Shown here one piece after another: positions 8,427-17,459 of a stretch of 64,000 nt of DNA (position 1 is the first letter of the stretch; each line of letters starts with the position of its first letter). The position numbers and the translations under genes were made by a program. Where the stretch lies: positions 62,001 to 126,000 of the forward strand of contig NZ_FORY01000002.1 of the NCBI RefSeq assembly GCF_900114135.1. Direction: 5' to 3'. This DNA is from Celeribacter halophilus. Lineage in GTDB: Bacteria; Pseudomonadota; Alphaproteobacteria; Rhodobacterales; Rhodobacteraceae. A model generated the notes under the pieces. That model was given only the letters and a program-made list of their open reading frames with translations, ran no database searches and had not been told where the DNA came from.

Positions 8427-10100
8427 ATGAAAATGGACAGCACGCTTCAAACCGAAACCGTGGGGGATTTCATCGCCCGCTACCTCGCCGACATCGGCGT
8501 TTCGACGATTTTCGGGGTCATTTCGATCCATAACATGCCAATTCTGGACGCCGTGGCGCGTCAGGGCCGCATCCGTTTTGTGCCTGCACGCGGTGAGGCC
8601 GGTGCGATGAATATGGCCGATGCCTTTGCGCGGGTGTCCGGCGAGTTGGGCGTCTGTCTGACCTCGACCGGCACGGCGGCAGGCAATGCGGCAGGCGCGC
8701 AGGCCGAAGCCCTGACAGCGGGCACACCGCTTTTGCATATCACCACACAGGTGGACCGCGAATTTGCCGACCGCGACCGTGCGGCGATTCACGATGTGCC
8801 GCGCCAGCCTGAAATGCTGCGCGGTCTGTCCAAGGCGGTTTTCCGCATGTGGGACGGTCAAAGCGCGATCGGTGCGCTGACAGCGGCCTGTTCGGCTGCC
8901 ATGTCTGCGCCCTCCGGTCCGGTCAGCCTTGAAATTCCGGTGGATGTGCAGCGCGGGCCGGTCGAAGGCTCCGCACGGGCCTATCCGCCGCTGGTCCAAC
9001 GTCCGCAGGCCCGCGACGAGGCGCTTGAGGAACTGGCCGAACGGGTGAAGTCCGCCCGCCGTCCAATGCTCTGGCTCGGGGGCGGTGCGATCGCTGCCTG
9101 TGAGCCGGCGCGCGAACTGGTCCGGCGCGGTTTCGGGGCGGTGTCCTCGACCAATGGCCGTGCCGTGGTGCCGGAGGACAATCCCGCCAACCTTGGTGCC
9201 TACAACATGACACCTGCGGCAGTGGAGCTTTACGAGAGCTGTGATCTGATGATCGTGGTCGGCTCGCGTCTGCGTGGCAACGAGACCCGCAACAACAAGA
9301 TGCCGCTGCCGCGCCCACTGGTGCAGATTGATGCCGATGCCTCCCAAGGCGGTCGCAACTATTCGGTGGAGCAATTCATTCACGGCGATGCTTGCGATAC
9401 GCTGGAGCGGCTTCTGGCGCTTCTGCCGGAGAAACTGGACACGGACGAAGGGCTGCGCTTTGACATCGCCAAGGCGCGGGCGCAGAGCGAAGGCGTGTTG
9501 CGCGACCAGCTTGGGCCGTATCGCCAACTGGCGGATTTCCTTGCCGAACGGGTTCCGGCTGGCGGGCATCCGTGGGTGCGTGATGTGACGATTTCCAACT
9601 CGACCTTTGGCAACCGCCATGTCCGCATCGCTGATCCGCGTCACGGGGTTCACGCTCTGGGCGGTGGCATCGGCCAAGGTGTTGCCATGGGGATCGGTGC
9701 CGCGCTGGCCTGTAAATCTGCCAAAACGGTGACGCTTCTGGGCGACGGGGGCACGATGCTCGGCATTGCGGAGATGATCACCGCAGTCGAAGAAAACGCG
9801 CCGCTTGTCTATATCCTGATGAACGATCAGGCCTACGGTGTGATCAAGAACATTCAGGACGCCCAATATGACTCGCGCCACCACTACAGTGCGCTTCACA
9901 CCCCGAATTTCGAGGCCTTCTGCGGCTCCATCGGTATGCCGCACAGCAAGGTAAGCGCCATTGGGGATTTTGAAGCTGTGTTCGAGGCGGCGATGGCCAA
10001 GGACGGTCCGCATGTGGTCGAGGTGGATATGTGCGCCATCGGGCCCTTTGCGCAAAGCTTTGCAGGCCCGCCTGCCGGTGCCGCAGGGAAGACGGAGTAA
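8427..10100 (+). CDS. Thiamine-diphosphate-dependent enzyme (acetolactate synthase/decarboxylase superfamily)
   Basis: This 557-residue protein has the three-domain ThDP layout: an N-terminal pyrimidine-binding domain with the activating glutamate in VPARGEAGAMNMAD, a central Rossmann domain near 190-320, and a C-terminal pyrophosphate domain with GDGGTMLG and a downstream MNDQAYG. It starts 10 bp after the second SDR gene. Superfamily members decarboxylate 2-oxo acids or join them to aldehydes. After extradiol cleavage it could decarboxylate or carboligate a 2-oxo acid fragment, but biosynthetic acetolactate synthase seems unlikely in this setting. The substrate is not readable from sequence. 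Confidence 0.88.
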   Translation: MKMDSTLQTETVGDFIARYLADIGVSTIFGVISIHNMPILDAVARQGRIRFVPARGEAGAMNMADAFARVSGELGVCLTSTGTAAGNAAGAQAEALTAGTPLLHITTQVDREFADRDRAAIHDVPRQPEMLRGLSKAVFRMWDGQSAIGALTAACSAAMSAPSGPVSLEIPVDVQRGPVEGSARAYPPLVQRPQARDEALEELAERVKSARRPMLWLGGGAIAACEPARELVRRGFGAVSSTNGRAVVPEDNPANLGAYNMTPAAVELYESCDLMIVVGSRLRGNETRNNKMPLPRPLVQIDADASQGGRNYSVEQFIHGDACDTLERLLALLPEKLDTDEGLRFDIAKARAQSEGVLRDQLGPYRQLADFLAERVPAGGHPWVRDVTISNSTFGNRHVRIADPRHGVHALGGGIGQGVAMGIGAALACKSAKTVTLLGDGGTMLGIAEMITAVEENAPLVYILMNDQAYGVIKNIQDAQYDSRHHYSALHTPNFEAFCGSIGMPHSKVSAIGDFEAVFEAAMAKDGPHVVEVDMCAIGPFAQSFAGPPAGAAGKTE

Positions 10101-10103
10101 GCC

Positions 10104-10919
10104 ATGCATCTGGGAGTGATCGGTTTCGGGAGCATCGGCCGCGAATTGTTCGGCTTGCTCGGAGGTCTGGACATTGCAAGGATCACGGTGCTGGTCCGTG
10201 CGGGACGTGCCGAGACAAGCTCAGAGGCGCTTCAACAGATCGCGCCGGACTTGGTCGCACGCACCACGTTTGTGGAACAGGACGCGGATTTCTTCGCAGC
10301 CGCCCCCGATTTCGTGGTGGAAGTGGCCGGTTACAATGCCGTTGAGGCTTATGCCGCGAAGGTGTTGGAAACGGGCACTGATCTGGTGGTGGTGTCCATC
10401 GGTGCGCTGTCCGACCAGAGCCTGCATGACACGCTTCTTGCGGCTGCCAAAGCGGGGCAGGCTCGTCTGATCCTGCCTTCGGGGGCGGTCGGGGGGCTGG
10501 ACATTCTGGCCGGTCTTGCTCCCGCAGGGGATATGACCCTGCGCTATTTCGGGACCAAACCGCCAAAAGCATGGGCGGGCACGCCCGTGGCGGAGACGGT
10601 TGATCTGGATGCTCTGGATCATGCCTTGGAGTTTTTCCACGGCACGGCACGGGAAGCGGCGCTGGCCTATCCGAAAAATGCCAATGTGGCAGCGGCGCTG
10701 GCGCTGGCGGGCGGCGGTTTCGAGACCACGCAGGTGACGCTGGTGGCCGATCCCGAAGCCACCGGAAACGCCCACCGCTACGAGTTGACATCCCCGCTGG
10801 CCAGCGTGTCGGTCGAGATCGCCAACAAGGCCAGTGGTGGCAATGTGAAAACCTCGCTGGCAACCGTTTATTCGGTGCTGCGCGAAATCCGTAACCGGCT
10901 TGGGCCGATCGCCATTTGA
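10104..10919 (+). CDS. Aspartate dehydrogenase-like NAD(P)-dependent oxidoreductase
   Basis: This 271-residue protein has the Rossmann motif GFGSIG at residues 6-11 and a C-terminal aspartate-dehydrogenase domain with YPKNANVAAALALAGGG and GNAHRYEL, close to the active-site segments of NadX-type L-aspartate dehydrogenases. It lies 3 bp after the ThDP gene. No nadA or nadC is nearby, so a role in NAD synthesis is not suggested. Homologs in catabolic clusters may act on another amino or imino acid, which would make sense if the pathway substrate contains nitrogen. Confidence 0.85.
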   Translation: MHLGVIGFGSIGRELFGLLGGLDIARITVLVRAGRAETSSEALQQIAPDLVARTTFVEQDADFFAAAPDFVVEVAGYNAVEAYAAKVLETGTDLVVVSIGALSDQSLHDTLLAAAKAGQARLILPSGAVGGLDILAGLAPAGDMTLRYFGTKPPKAWAGTPVAETVDLDALDHALEFFHGTAREAALAYPKNANVAAALALAGGGFETTQVTLVADPEATGNAHRYELTSPLASVSVEIANKASGGNVKTSLATVYSVLREIRNRLGPIAI

Positions 10920-10974
10920 AGAACGCATATGTGCGCGGGTCCTGTTGGGATACGGGTAATGTGAGGAGAGCGAG

Positions 10975-12483
10975 ATGAAAGACGAGATCAAAATCGACCT
11001 GCCCGATGGCAAACTGTTTGTTGGCGGGCAATGGGAAGAGGGCACGGGGGCGGAGATCACCTCGATCTTTCCCGCAGACGGCTCTGTCAACTGCGTGCTC
11101 AAGGGCGCCTCGCGCGCCGATGGGGAACGGGCCATTGCGCGGGCAAAGGCGGCACAGGCCGATCCGGCGTGGCGCAACCTCAAACCCCATGAACGGGCGC
11201 GCTATCTCTACCGCATCGCCGACGGGATCGAAGAGAATATCGAACGGATCGCGCGGATCCAGACGCGGGACACGGGCAAGACCCTGACCGAGACGCGCGC
11301 ACTGGCCGCCTCTGCGGCGGGGACATTTCGCTATTTCGGCGCGGTGCTTGAGACTTCGGACGAGGCGCTGACCACGCAGCGCGGCACGGCGCTGACCATG
11401 TCGGTGTGGGAACCCATCGGGCTTGTGGCGGCGATCACGCCTTGGAACTCGCCGATTGCCTCGGACGCGCAAAAGGTCGCGCCGGCCCTTGCGGCGGGCA
11501 ATGCGGTGCTTTTGAAACCGGCAAGCTGGTCACCTCTGGTCTCGCTGGAACTGGCGCGGATTGTCGAGGCCTCCGGCCTGCCCGAAGGGTTGTTCTCCGT
11601 CCTGCCGGGAGCTGGGCGCGAGATTGGCAACCTTCTGGTCGAACACCCCGATATCGGGCGCGTCTCTTTCACCGGCGGCACCTCCACAGGGCGGCGGCTG
11701 GCGGCTCAGGCGGCGGACAAGTTGATGCCGGTCTCGCTCGAACTGGGTGGCAAATCTCCGACCATCGTTTTTGAGGATGCGGATCAGGATCTGGCGCTCT
11801 CCGGCATCCTCTTTGGCATTTTCTCGTCGACGGGGCAAAGCTGTATCGCGGGGGCGCGGCTGTTTGTGCAGCGCTCGATCTATGACAGTTTCGTGGCGCG
11901 TCTCGTGGCGGCCACCAAGCGGCTGAAGGTCGGCCACCCCCATGATCCCGCGACGCAGGTGTCCTGTCTCGTGCATCCCGATCATCGCGTCTCGGTCGAA
12001 GGATATGTCGAAGAGGCCGTCGCCGCAGGGGCGCGCGTGCTTGCCGGTGGTAAACGCCCTGATGATCCGGAACTGGCCTCGGGGGCTTACTACCTGCCGA
12101 CAATTCTGGCGGATGTGTCCAATACCGATAAAATCTGTCGCGAAGAGGTCTTTGGTCCTGTGCTTGTGGTCATGCCTTTCGACGACGAGGACGAGGTCAT
12201 CGCCAAGTCCAACGACAATGACTACGCCTTGGCCTGTGGCATCTGGAGCCGCGATTTCCCGCGCAGCCTGCGTATCGGTCGGGCGATCACCACGGGCACG
12301 GTCTGGATCAACACCTACAAACAATTCTCGGTCTCGACCCCGTTTGGCGGCGAGAAAGACAGCGGCATGGCCCGCGAAAAGGGCCGCGACGGTCTGCGGG
12401 CCTATATGGTGCAAAAGGCGGTCTATGTCGATTTGACAGGAGAGCCGCACCCTTGGGCCGCGGCAACGGTTGCGGAGGTCTGA
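10975..12483 (+). CDS. Aldehyde dehydrogenase
   Basis: This 502-residue member of the NAD(P)-dependent aldehyde dehydrogenase superfamily has ITPWNSP near residue 155, the catalytic glutamate in LELGGKSP, the catalytic cysteine in STGQSCIAG, and EEVFGPVL. It follows a 55-bp gap and a GAGGAGAG ribosome site. It probably oxidises an aldehyde from ring cleavage or from the ThDP step (compare 2-hydroxymuconic semialdehyde and betaine aldehyde dehydrogenases) to the acid. The next gene starts 1 bp after its stop. Confidence 0.9.
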   Translation: MKDEIKIDLPDGKLFVGGQWEEGTGAEITSIFPADGSVNCVLKGASRADGERAIARAKAAQADPAWRNLKPHERARYLYRIADGIEENIERIARIQTRDTGKTLTETRALAASAAGTFRYFGAVLETSDEALTTQRGTALTMSVWEPIGLVAAITPWNSPIASDAQKVAPALAAGNAVLLKPASWSPLVSLELARIVEASGLPEGLFSVLPGAGREIGNLLVEHPDIGRVSFTGGTSTGRRLAAQAADKLMPVSLELGGKSPTIVFEDADQDLALSGILFGIFSSTGQSCIAGARLFVQRSIYDSFVARLVAATKRLKVGHPHDPATQVSCLVHPDHRVSVEGYVEEAVAAGARVLAGGKRPDDPELASGAYYLPTILADVSNTDKICREEVFGPVLVVMPFDDEDEVIAKSNDNDYALACGIWSRDFPRSLRIGRAITTGTVWINTYKQFSVSTPFGGEKDSGMAREKGRDGLRAYMVQKAVYVDLTGEPHPWAAATVAEV

Positions 12484-12484
12484 C

Positions 12485-13738
12485 ATGCGCAAAGTGGCGA
12501 TCATCGGAGCAGGGCCTTCGGGCTGTTTCACCGCGCAGGGCCTGCTCAAGGCACGACCGGACTGGCAGGTGGATGTCTATGACAGCCTGCCGGTGCCCTA
12601 TGGTTTGGTGCGCTACGGTGTGGCCGCCGACCATCAGGGGACAAAGGGCATCGCGCGGCAGTTCGAACGGGTGTTCGAGCGGCAGGGCGCGCGGTTCTTT
12701 GGCAATGTGACGCTGGGCCGTGAAGTGACGCTGGAGCAGATGCGTGCGGCCTATGACGCGGTTGTGCTGGCCACAGGGCTTGCAGGCGACCGTGTGCCCG
12801 AGCTGGTGGACGATGGAGCCACGCCGGAGGGGATGATCGGCGCAGGCGCATTGACGCGCGCGCTTTATGACCATCCCGATGCGGGGGATTTGCCCGATAT
12901 AGGCGGGCATGTGGTGATCCTCGGCAATGGCAATGTCTCTGTGGATCTGCTGCGTCTGCTGGCGAAAAGCGAAAGCGAGTTGGAAGGCTCCGACCTTTCG
13001 CCGCGTGCAACAAAGTGGTTGACGTCGCGCCGGATCGACAGCCTTACGATTGTCGGGCGCTCTGCGGCGGAACTGGCAAAGTTCGATCCGGTGATGATCC
13101 GCGAACTGGCCAAGCTTCAGGCGGTGACGATCCGTGTGGCGGATTTGCCGGAGGGAGAGATGACGGATGCTGGCCAAGAGAAGCTGCTCTCTGCCCTGTG
13201 CGAAATTGACGGCCTGTCGACAGGGCCTCTGCCAATCACCTTCCGCTTTAATATGCCATTGCAAAGTATTGAAACAAAAGATGGAAAAGTGACGGGTCTT
13301 GTCGCTGGTCGAGACGGTGCAGAGAGTGAACATCTTCCCTGTAATGCGTTGGTGACAGCTATCGGTTTTTGCTGCGATGGTCGCCTCGGGCGGGATGCTG
13401 TGATGTCAGGGGCCGAAGATGCCGAGGCTGGCCGGATCGCAGAGGGGCTTTACGCTGCGGGCTGGTTCCGGCGTGGTCCGCGTGGCACTATTCCGGAAAA
13501 CCGCGCTGACAGTCTAGCGCTTGCGGCCAAGATCGTGGGCGATCTGGAGGCCACGCCTGAGACGTCACGCGCAGGGCATGACGGGCTTGGCCTGACCTGT
13601 GAAACCGTGGATCATGCGGGCTGGCAGCGGCTTGACGCGATCGAAAAAGCACAGGCGATGGCCGGACGGTGCAGAACAAAAATCCCGACGCGGTCGGACA
13701 TGCTGCGTCTGGCGCAGAAGATTGAGGAGTTGAAGTGA
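12485..13738 (+). CDS. FprA-like FAD-dependent NADPH reductase (adrenodoxin reductase family)
   Basis: This 417-residue flavoprotein begins with the FAD-binding MRKVAIIGAGPSGCFTAQGL. The next block, PVPYGLVRYGVAADHQGTK, is characteristic of adrenodoxin reductase/FprA, and a second Rossmann motif, GNGNVSVD, should bind NADPH. FprA proteins are usually about 450 residues, so this one is slightly short at the C-terminus. The family passes electrons from NADPH to small iron-sulfur or flavin proteins. The flavodoxin gene overlaps its end, so the pair probably forms an electron chain, most simply to the Rieske oxygenase at 4099. Confidence 0.87.
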   Translation: MRKVAIIGAGPSGCFTAQGLLKARPDWQVDVYDSLPVPYGLVRYGVAADHQGTKGIARQFERVFERQGARFFGNVTLGREVTLEQMRAAYDAVVLATGLAGDRVPELVDDGATPEGMIGAGALTRALYDHPDAGDLPDIGGHVVILGNGNVSVDLLRLLAKSESELEGSDLSPRATKWLTSRRIDSLTIVGRSAAELAKFDPVMIRELAKLQAVTIRVADLPEGEMTDAGQEKLLSALCEIDGLSTGPLPITFRFNMPLQSIETKDGKVTGLVAGRDGAESEHLPCNALVTAIGFCCDGRLGRDAVMSGAEDAEAGRIAEGLYAAGWFRRGPRGTIPENRADSLALAAKIVGDLEATPETSRAGHDGLGLTCETVDHAGWQRLDAIEKAQAMAGRCRTKIPTRSDMLRLAQKIEELK

Positions 13739-14190
13739 TGGACATTACTATTCTGTATGGCACCGAAACGGGCAATGCCGAGATGCTGGCCGAGGACGTC
13801 CAGTCCGCGCTCGAAGATGCGGGGCATGAGGTTTTGGTAGAGAACCTCTCCGATGTTGCGCCTGCCGATCTGGACGTGTCGCGCCTGCATCTTGTGGTCT
13901 GTTCGACTTATGGTGATGGCGAATTGCCTGCCTCCGCGCAGCCTTTCGGCGAGGCAATGAAAGATGCGCCGGATCTGAGCGGCTTGCGCTTTGGCATTTT
14001 CGGACTGGGCGACAGCGAATATGAGACCTTCAACATGGGCTCGCAACAGATCGAAGAGATGCTCGTGGCAGCAGGGGCCGAACGGATCGGCGAGCGCGTG
14101 ACCCATGATGCCTCCGGCGATGATATGGCTGAAGATGTCGCCCTGCCGTGGGCGGAGGCTGTGGTCGAAGCTGTGGGAGCGGACGCATGA
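13738..14190 (+). CDS. Flavodoxin
   Basis: This 150-residue flavodoxin-fold protein has the FMN phosphate loop TETGNAE at residues 9-15, the first isoalloxazine loop CSTYGDGELP and the second loop GLGDSEYETF. These loops resemble the FMN domain of CysJ and P450 reductases more than the shortest flavodoxins. The ATG at 13738 overlaps the reductase stop (TGATG); a GTG just before it is possible. It is probably the one-electron carrier between the FprA-like reductase and the Rieske oxygenase. Such use of a flavodoxin would be unusual, since Rieske oxygenases normally rely on a ferredoxin. Confidence 0.9.
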   Translation: MDITILYGTETGNAEMLAEDVQSALEDAGHEVLVENLSDVAPADLDVSRLHLVVCSTYGDGELPASAQPFGEAMKDAPDLSGLRFGIFGLGDSEYETFNMGSQQIEEMLVAAGAERIGERVTHDASGDDMAEDVALPWAEAVVEAVGADA

Positions 14191-14780
14191 CACCGGAAGA
14201 CATCCTGAGCCGCATCACCATCCCGTATGAATTTGGCGCCTGTGTCGATCTGCGCGGGATCACCTGTGAGGGGCGTCTCGTGCTGGACGGTGCGCGGATC
14301 ACGGGGGTGGATTTCACCGGCGCGCATTTCCCCGAGGGGATCAGCGCTCTCGGCACCGAGTTTCTCGGTCTGAGTTGGTTTCACGAGATCACAGCGCGGG
14401 ACGTGGATTTTACGGATGCGCTGTTTCACAACGATGCCCGTTTTGACAGGGTGCAGATCGCGGGAGACGCCGATTTCACCAAGGCCGAATTCCGTGGTGT
14501 GAGCCAGTTCGACAGCGCGCGTATCGGTGGCACGTTGGGCCTCTCTGCGGTGCAGGGCTTTGGCAACTGCTCCTTGGAAAACGCAGAGATCGCAGGCGAG
14601 ACACAGCTTGCCCGCTCCGAGTGGTTCGGCGGGCTTTGGCTTGATCACACGCGGTTTTCCTCCATCGAGACGGGCGACATGCTGGTGCATGGTCGTCTTT
14701 GGCTCAAGCAGGCGCAACTCGGAAACCGGCCTGTCCCGACGGACAGTTTCGAGATCAGCTTTGGCTATAGTTACGTCTGA
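14187..14780 (+). CDS. Pentapeptide-like right-handed beta-helix protein
   Basis: This 197-residue protein starts with an ATGA overlap at the flavodoxin stop. Its body is a series of five-residue steps typical of pentapeptide proteins, for example GVDFTGAHF, DVDFTDALF, DADFTKAEF and SQFDSARI, giving about six to eight imperfect repeats between residues 25 and 175. It has no signal peptide or membrane segment. Pentapeptide proteins form quadrilateral beta-helices, and many have no known role. Tight coupling to the redox genes suggests a scaffold or a repair/activation role in the pathway. It ends 12 bp before the converging gene. Confidence 0.8.
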   Translation: MTPEDILSRITIPYEFGACVDLRGITCEGRLVLDGARITGVDFTGAHFPEGISALGTEFLGLSWFHEITARDVDFTDALFHNDARFDRVQIAGDADFTKAEFRGVSQFDSARIGGTLGLSAVQGFGNCSLENAEIAGETQLARSEWFGGLWLDHTRFSSIETGDMLVHGRLWLKQAQLGNRPVPTDSFEISFGYSYV

Positions 14781-14792
14781 TGGATTTATGAA

Positions 14793-15944
14793 TTAATTCA
14801 TTTTATCAGTCATTTGCGGAAGATCTTTAACTTGATTCATGAAGGTCCGGTCGATGTGGTTTTTCCAGCGCCAGATCAACGGGCCCGAGACGCGCAGGCC
14901 GGATTTGTCGGCCAGAGCGGATTTGCGGCCCAAGGAAACGAGTTTGAGATAATCCTTTTGCGGATGATACGGGCGCAGTCTGGCCTCGCTCCCGTCGCGC
15001 AACGCGGCCTGTAGATTGGCGAAGAGCACGGGCGCTTCCCGGACCGCAAACACACCGGCCTTCGGGCGCGGGGCGTGGGTGAGATGGGCGCAGTCGCCAC
15101 AGGCAAAGATACGTGGGTCCGAAGATTGCAACGTCGGGCCAACCTTGATGAATCCGTCCTGTAGCGCCAGCCCCGTCTGGGTGAGCCAGCCATAGGGCCG
15201 CGCACCTGCCGCGCCTAAGGTGAACTGCGCCGCAAGTGTGCTGCCATCGGCGAAAACCACTTCATCAGCACGGACCTCCGCAACGCGAGACTGCGGGCGC
15301 AGTTGGACCCCGGCTTTTGCCAGCGCTTTCAAGACAGCGCCCCGCGTTGCTGGTCGCATCTCGCTCAGAATGTCCGAGTGATCAATCAGGGAAACCTGCG
15401 TGTTTTTGACAGATCGGAGCGCATAGGCCATCGCCAAGGCAAGCTCTGCGCCCGCAACTCCGCCGCCGATGATGGCAACCTCCGGCGTGATCTCTCCGGC
15501 ATGGACCTTATGTCTGAATCTGTCCCAGCGGGTGGCAAAGGCTTCCAGTGGTTTGGCGGGGATGCCATGGGTGGCAAAGCCTGTAAGGTCCGGCATGGCG
15601 GAGGTGATGCCGATGTCGACAGAGGCGATGTCATAGGGGATCGGCGGCTGGCCTTCGATATGCACGAGACGGTTTTCGCGATCAATGGCCGTGGCGCGTC
15701 CCATCACCGCGCACCCGCCTGCGAATTCGGCCAGCCGGAGAATATCAAGCTCCAACGCCTCGCGCGGGTAATGTCCGGCGACAAATCCGGGCAACATCCC
15801 CGAATAGGCCGCAGCAGCGCCGGGATTGATCACCGTCACCCGCACATCGGGAAGCGGCGACAGCCCCCAGCGTTTGAGGATCAACGCATGGCTGTGTCCG
15901 CCGCCGATCAGGACGAGGTTTCGTGGCGCTAGGTGGGCGGTCAT
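14793..15944 (-). CDS. FAD-dependent pyridine nucleotide-disulfide oxidoreductase (NDH-2/SelD-linked type)
   Basis: This protein has 383 residues from the ATG at 15944. An upstream in-frame start at 16067 would overlap the divergent kinase gene and is rejected. The N-terminus VLIGGGHSHALILKRWG is the FAD site typical of the oxidoreductase domain that occurs alone or fused to selenophosphate synthetase. A second dinucleotide motif, IIGGGVAGAELALAMA, should bind NAD(P)H, and FACGDCAHL is the C-terminal FAD contact. No SelD domain follows and no selenium gene is nearby. It may be a type II NADH dehydrogenase-like quinone reductase. It converges on the catabolic operon. Confidence 0.85.
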   Translation of the reverse strand: MTAHLAPRNLVLIGGGHSHALILKRWGLSPLPDVRVTVINPGAAAAYSGMLPGFVAGHYPREALELDILRLAEFAGGCAVMGRATAIDRENRLVHIEGQPPIPYDIASVDIGITSAMPDLTGFATHGIPAKPLEAFATRWDRFRHKVHAGEITPEVAIIGGGVAGAELALAMAYALRSVKNTQVSLIDHSDILSEMRPATRGAVLKALAKAGVQLRPQSRVAEVRADEVVFADGSTLAAQFTLGAAGARPYGWLTQTGLALQDGFIKVGPTLQSSDPRIFACGDCAHLTHAPRPKAGVFAVREAPVLFANLQAALRDGSEARLRPYHPQKDYLKLVSLGRKSALADKSGLRVSGPLIWRWKNHIDRTFMNQVKDLPQMTDKMN

Positions 15945-16060
15945 CGGCGGTCCAATCTGTCGCAGCTTGTACGGGCCTGTTTGTGGCGTAAAACTGACGT
16001 TAAGTGATCTGCTTGGCAAGGGTGCTGGACGCGGCGCGGCGGGCGTGTCAACATCGCGCC

Positions 16061-17305
16061 ATGACATACGATGCTTCTCCGTTTGAGTCGATGCGTGCCA
16101 AGGCGCGTGAAATTTTCCTCGAAGGTGTCGAGGCTGCCGATCCGGCCCATGCGGTCGAGGCGGCTTTGAAGGGCCGAAGCTTCAAGGATCCGCTGATCAT
16201 TGCAGTGGGCAAGGCCGCGCGCACGATGGCGCAAGCGGCGATGAAACATGTGTCGGCTGACACGGTGATCGTGGTCACGAATTACGAAAATGCCAAGCCG
16301 CTGGACGGTGCGGAAATCCGCGCCGCAGGCCATCCTGTGCCCGATGCCGAAGGCGCACGGGCCGCGCTTCGGGTGGAGGAGGCGCTCTCCTACGCCAAGG
16401 GCGATGTGATCGCGCTGATTTCCGGCGGCGGCTCGGCGCTTCTGCCCGCGCCGGTGATGGGGGTCTCCTTGGAGGACAAGGCCGAGGTCAACCGGCTTTT
16501 GCTGGCCTCCGGGGCCGATATTGTCACCATGAATCTCGTGCGCCAGCAATTGTCGCGGCTCAAGGGCGGCGGGCTGTTGCGTGCGGCGGCCCCCGCGAAG
16601 GTGACTGCGCTTTTGCTCTCTGATGTGGTGTCGGACGATCTGCGCGCCATCGCGTCCGGTCCGACCGTCTCTCCCATCGGGACGCGCGAAGACGCCGCAC
16701 AAGTGTTGCGGGATCTGGGGCTTTGGGAGAAACTTCCGGCCTCAGTCTCCGCCTATCTCAGCCGTCCGCAGCCTGATCTCGGTGCCTTGCCCGACAGCGA
16801 GGTGGCATTGATCGGCTCGAACCGGATTTCTGTTGCGGCGATGGCGCGTGTGGCGGGGGAGGGGGAGAATGTGCATGTGATCCCGACGCCGCTCGAAGGC
16901 GACGTCTCCGAGGCCGCGCGTCTTGTCGTCGATACGGCTGTTGAAACGGGGGCGCCAAGCGTGATCCTCTTCGGAGGCGAGACGACGGTAAAGCTCGCAG
17001 GAGATGGTTTAGGCGGTCGCAATCAGGAACTGGCGCTGCGTGTGGCTGTGCTGGCCGAAGAGGCGGGACTGAATGACTATGTGTTCCTGTCTGGCGGCAC
17101 AGATGGACGTGACGGGCCGACCGATGCGGCGGGCGGTCTGGTCGATTCCGGCACTCTGGACCGGATGCGGGCCGCAGGGCTCGATCCCATAGAAGTTCTC
17201 ACGCGTAACGACAGCTATCACGGGCTTGAGGCGGCGGGCGACTTGCTGCAAATCGGTGCGACGGGCACCAATGTCGCCGATCTTCAGGTGCTGATCCGCA
17301 AATAA
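16061..17305 (+). CDS. ttuD: Glycerate 2-kinase / hydroxypyruvate reductase-like (MOFRL family)
   Basis: This 414-residue MOFRL-family protein starts at the ATG at 16061. The GckA N-terminal domain includes AVGKAARTMA and a phosphate-binding segment SGGGSALLPAP. The C-terminal MOFRL signature appears as GGTDGRDGPTDAAGG. Relatives phosphorylate D-glycerate to 2-phosphoglycerate, linking tartrate, glyoxylate or serine-cycle metabolism to glycolysis; older annotations call them hydroxypyruvate reductase. The gene stands alone between divergent and converging neighbours, so its pathway is not shown by context. Confidence 0.88.
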   Translation: MTYDASPFESMRAKAREIFLEGVEAADPAHAVEAALKGRSFKDPLIIAVGKAARTMAQAAMKHVSADTVIVVTNYENAKPLDGAEIRAAGHPVPDAEGARAALRVEEALSYAKGDVIALISGGGSALLPAPVMGVSLEDKAEVNRLLLASGADIVTMNLVRQQLSRLKGGGLLRAAAPAKVTALLLSDVVSDDLRAIASGPTVSPIGTREDAAQVLRDLGLWEKLPASVSAYLSRPQPDLGALPDSEVALIGSNRISVAAMARVAGEGENVHVIPTPLEGDVSEAARLVVDTAVETGAPSVILFGGETTVKLAGDGLGGRNQELALRVAVLAEEAGLNDYVFLSGGTDGRDGPTDAAGGLVDSGTLDRMRAAGLDPIEVLTRNDSYHGLEAAGDLLQIGATGTNVADLQVLIRK

Positions 17306-17459
17306 GCGCTTTGTAAGTTTCTTTGTTGCAAAACACGCAAGCCTCAGTGCGCGAAAGCAAACCCATAGATCAACTGCCGCAGCTCAAGCAGTGCAGTTTC
17401 TCCACTTCCAGCATGACGAGCATATTCCCGTGTTCCGGCGCGCGGGCCTGAAAAAGGGT

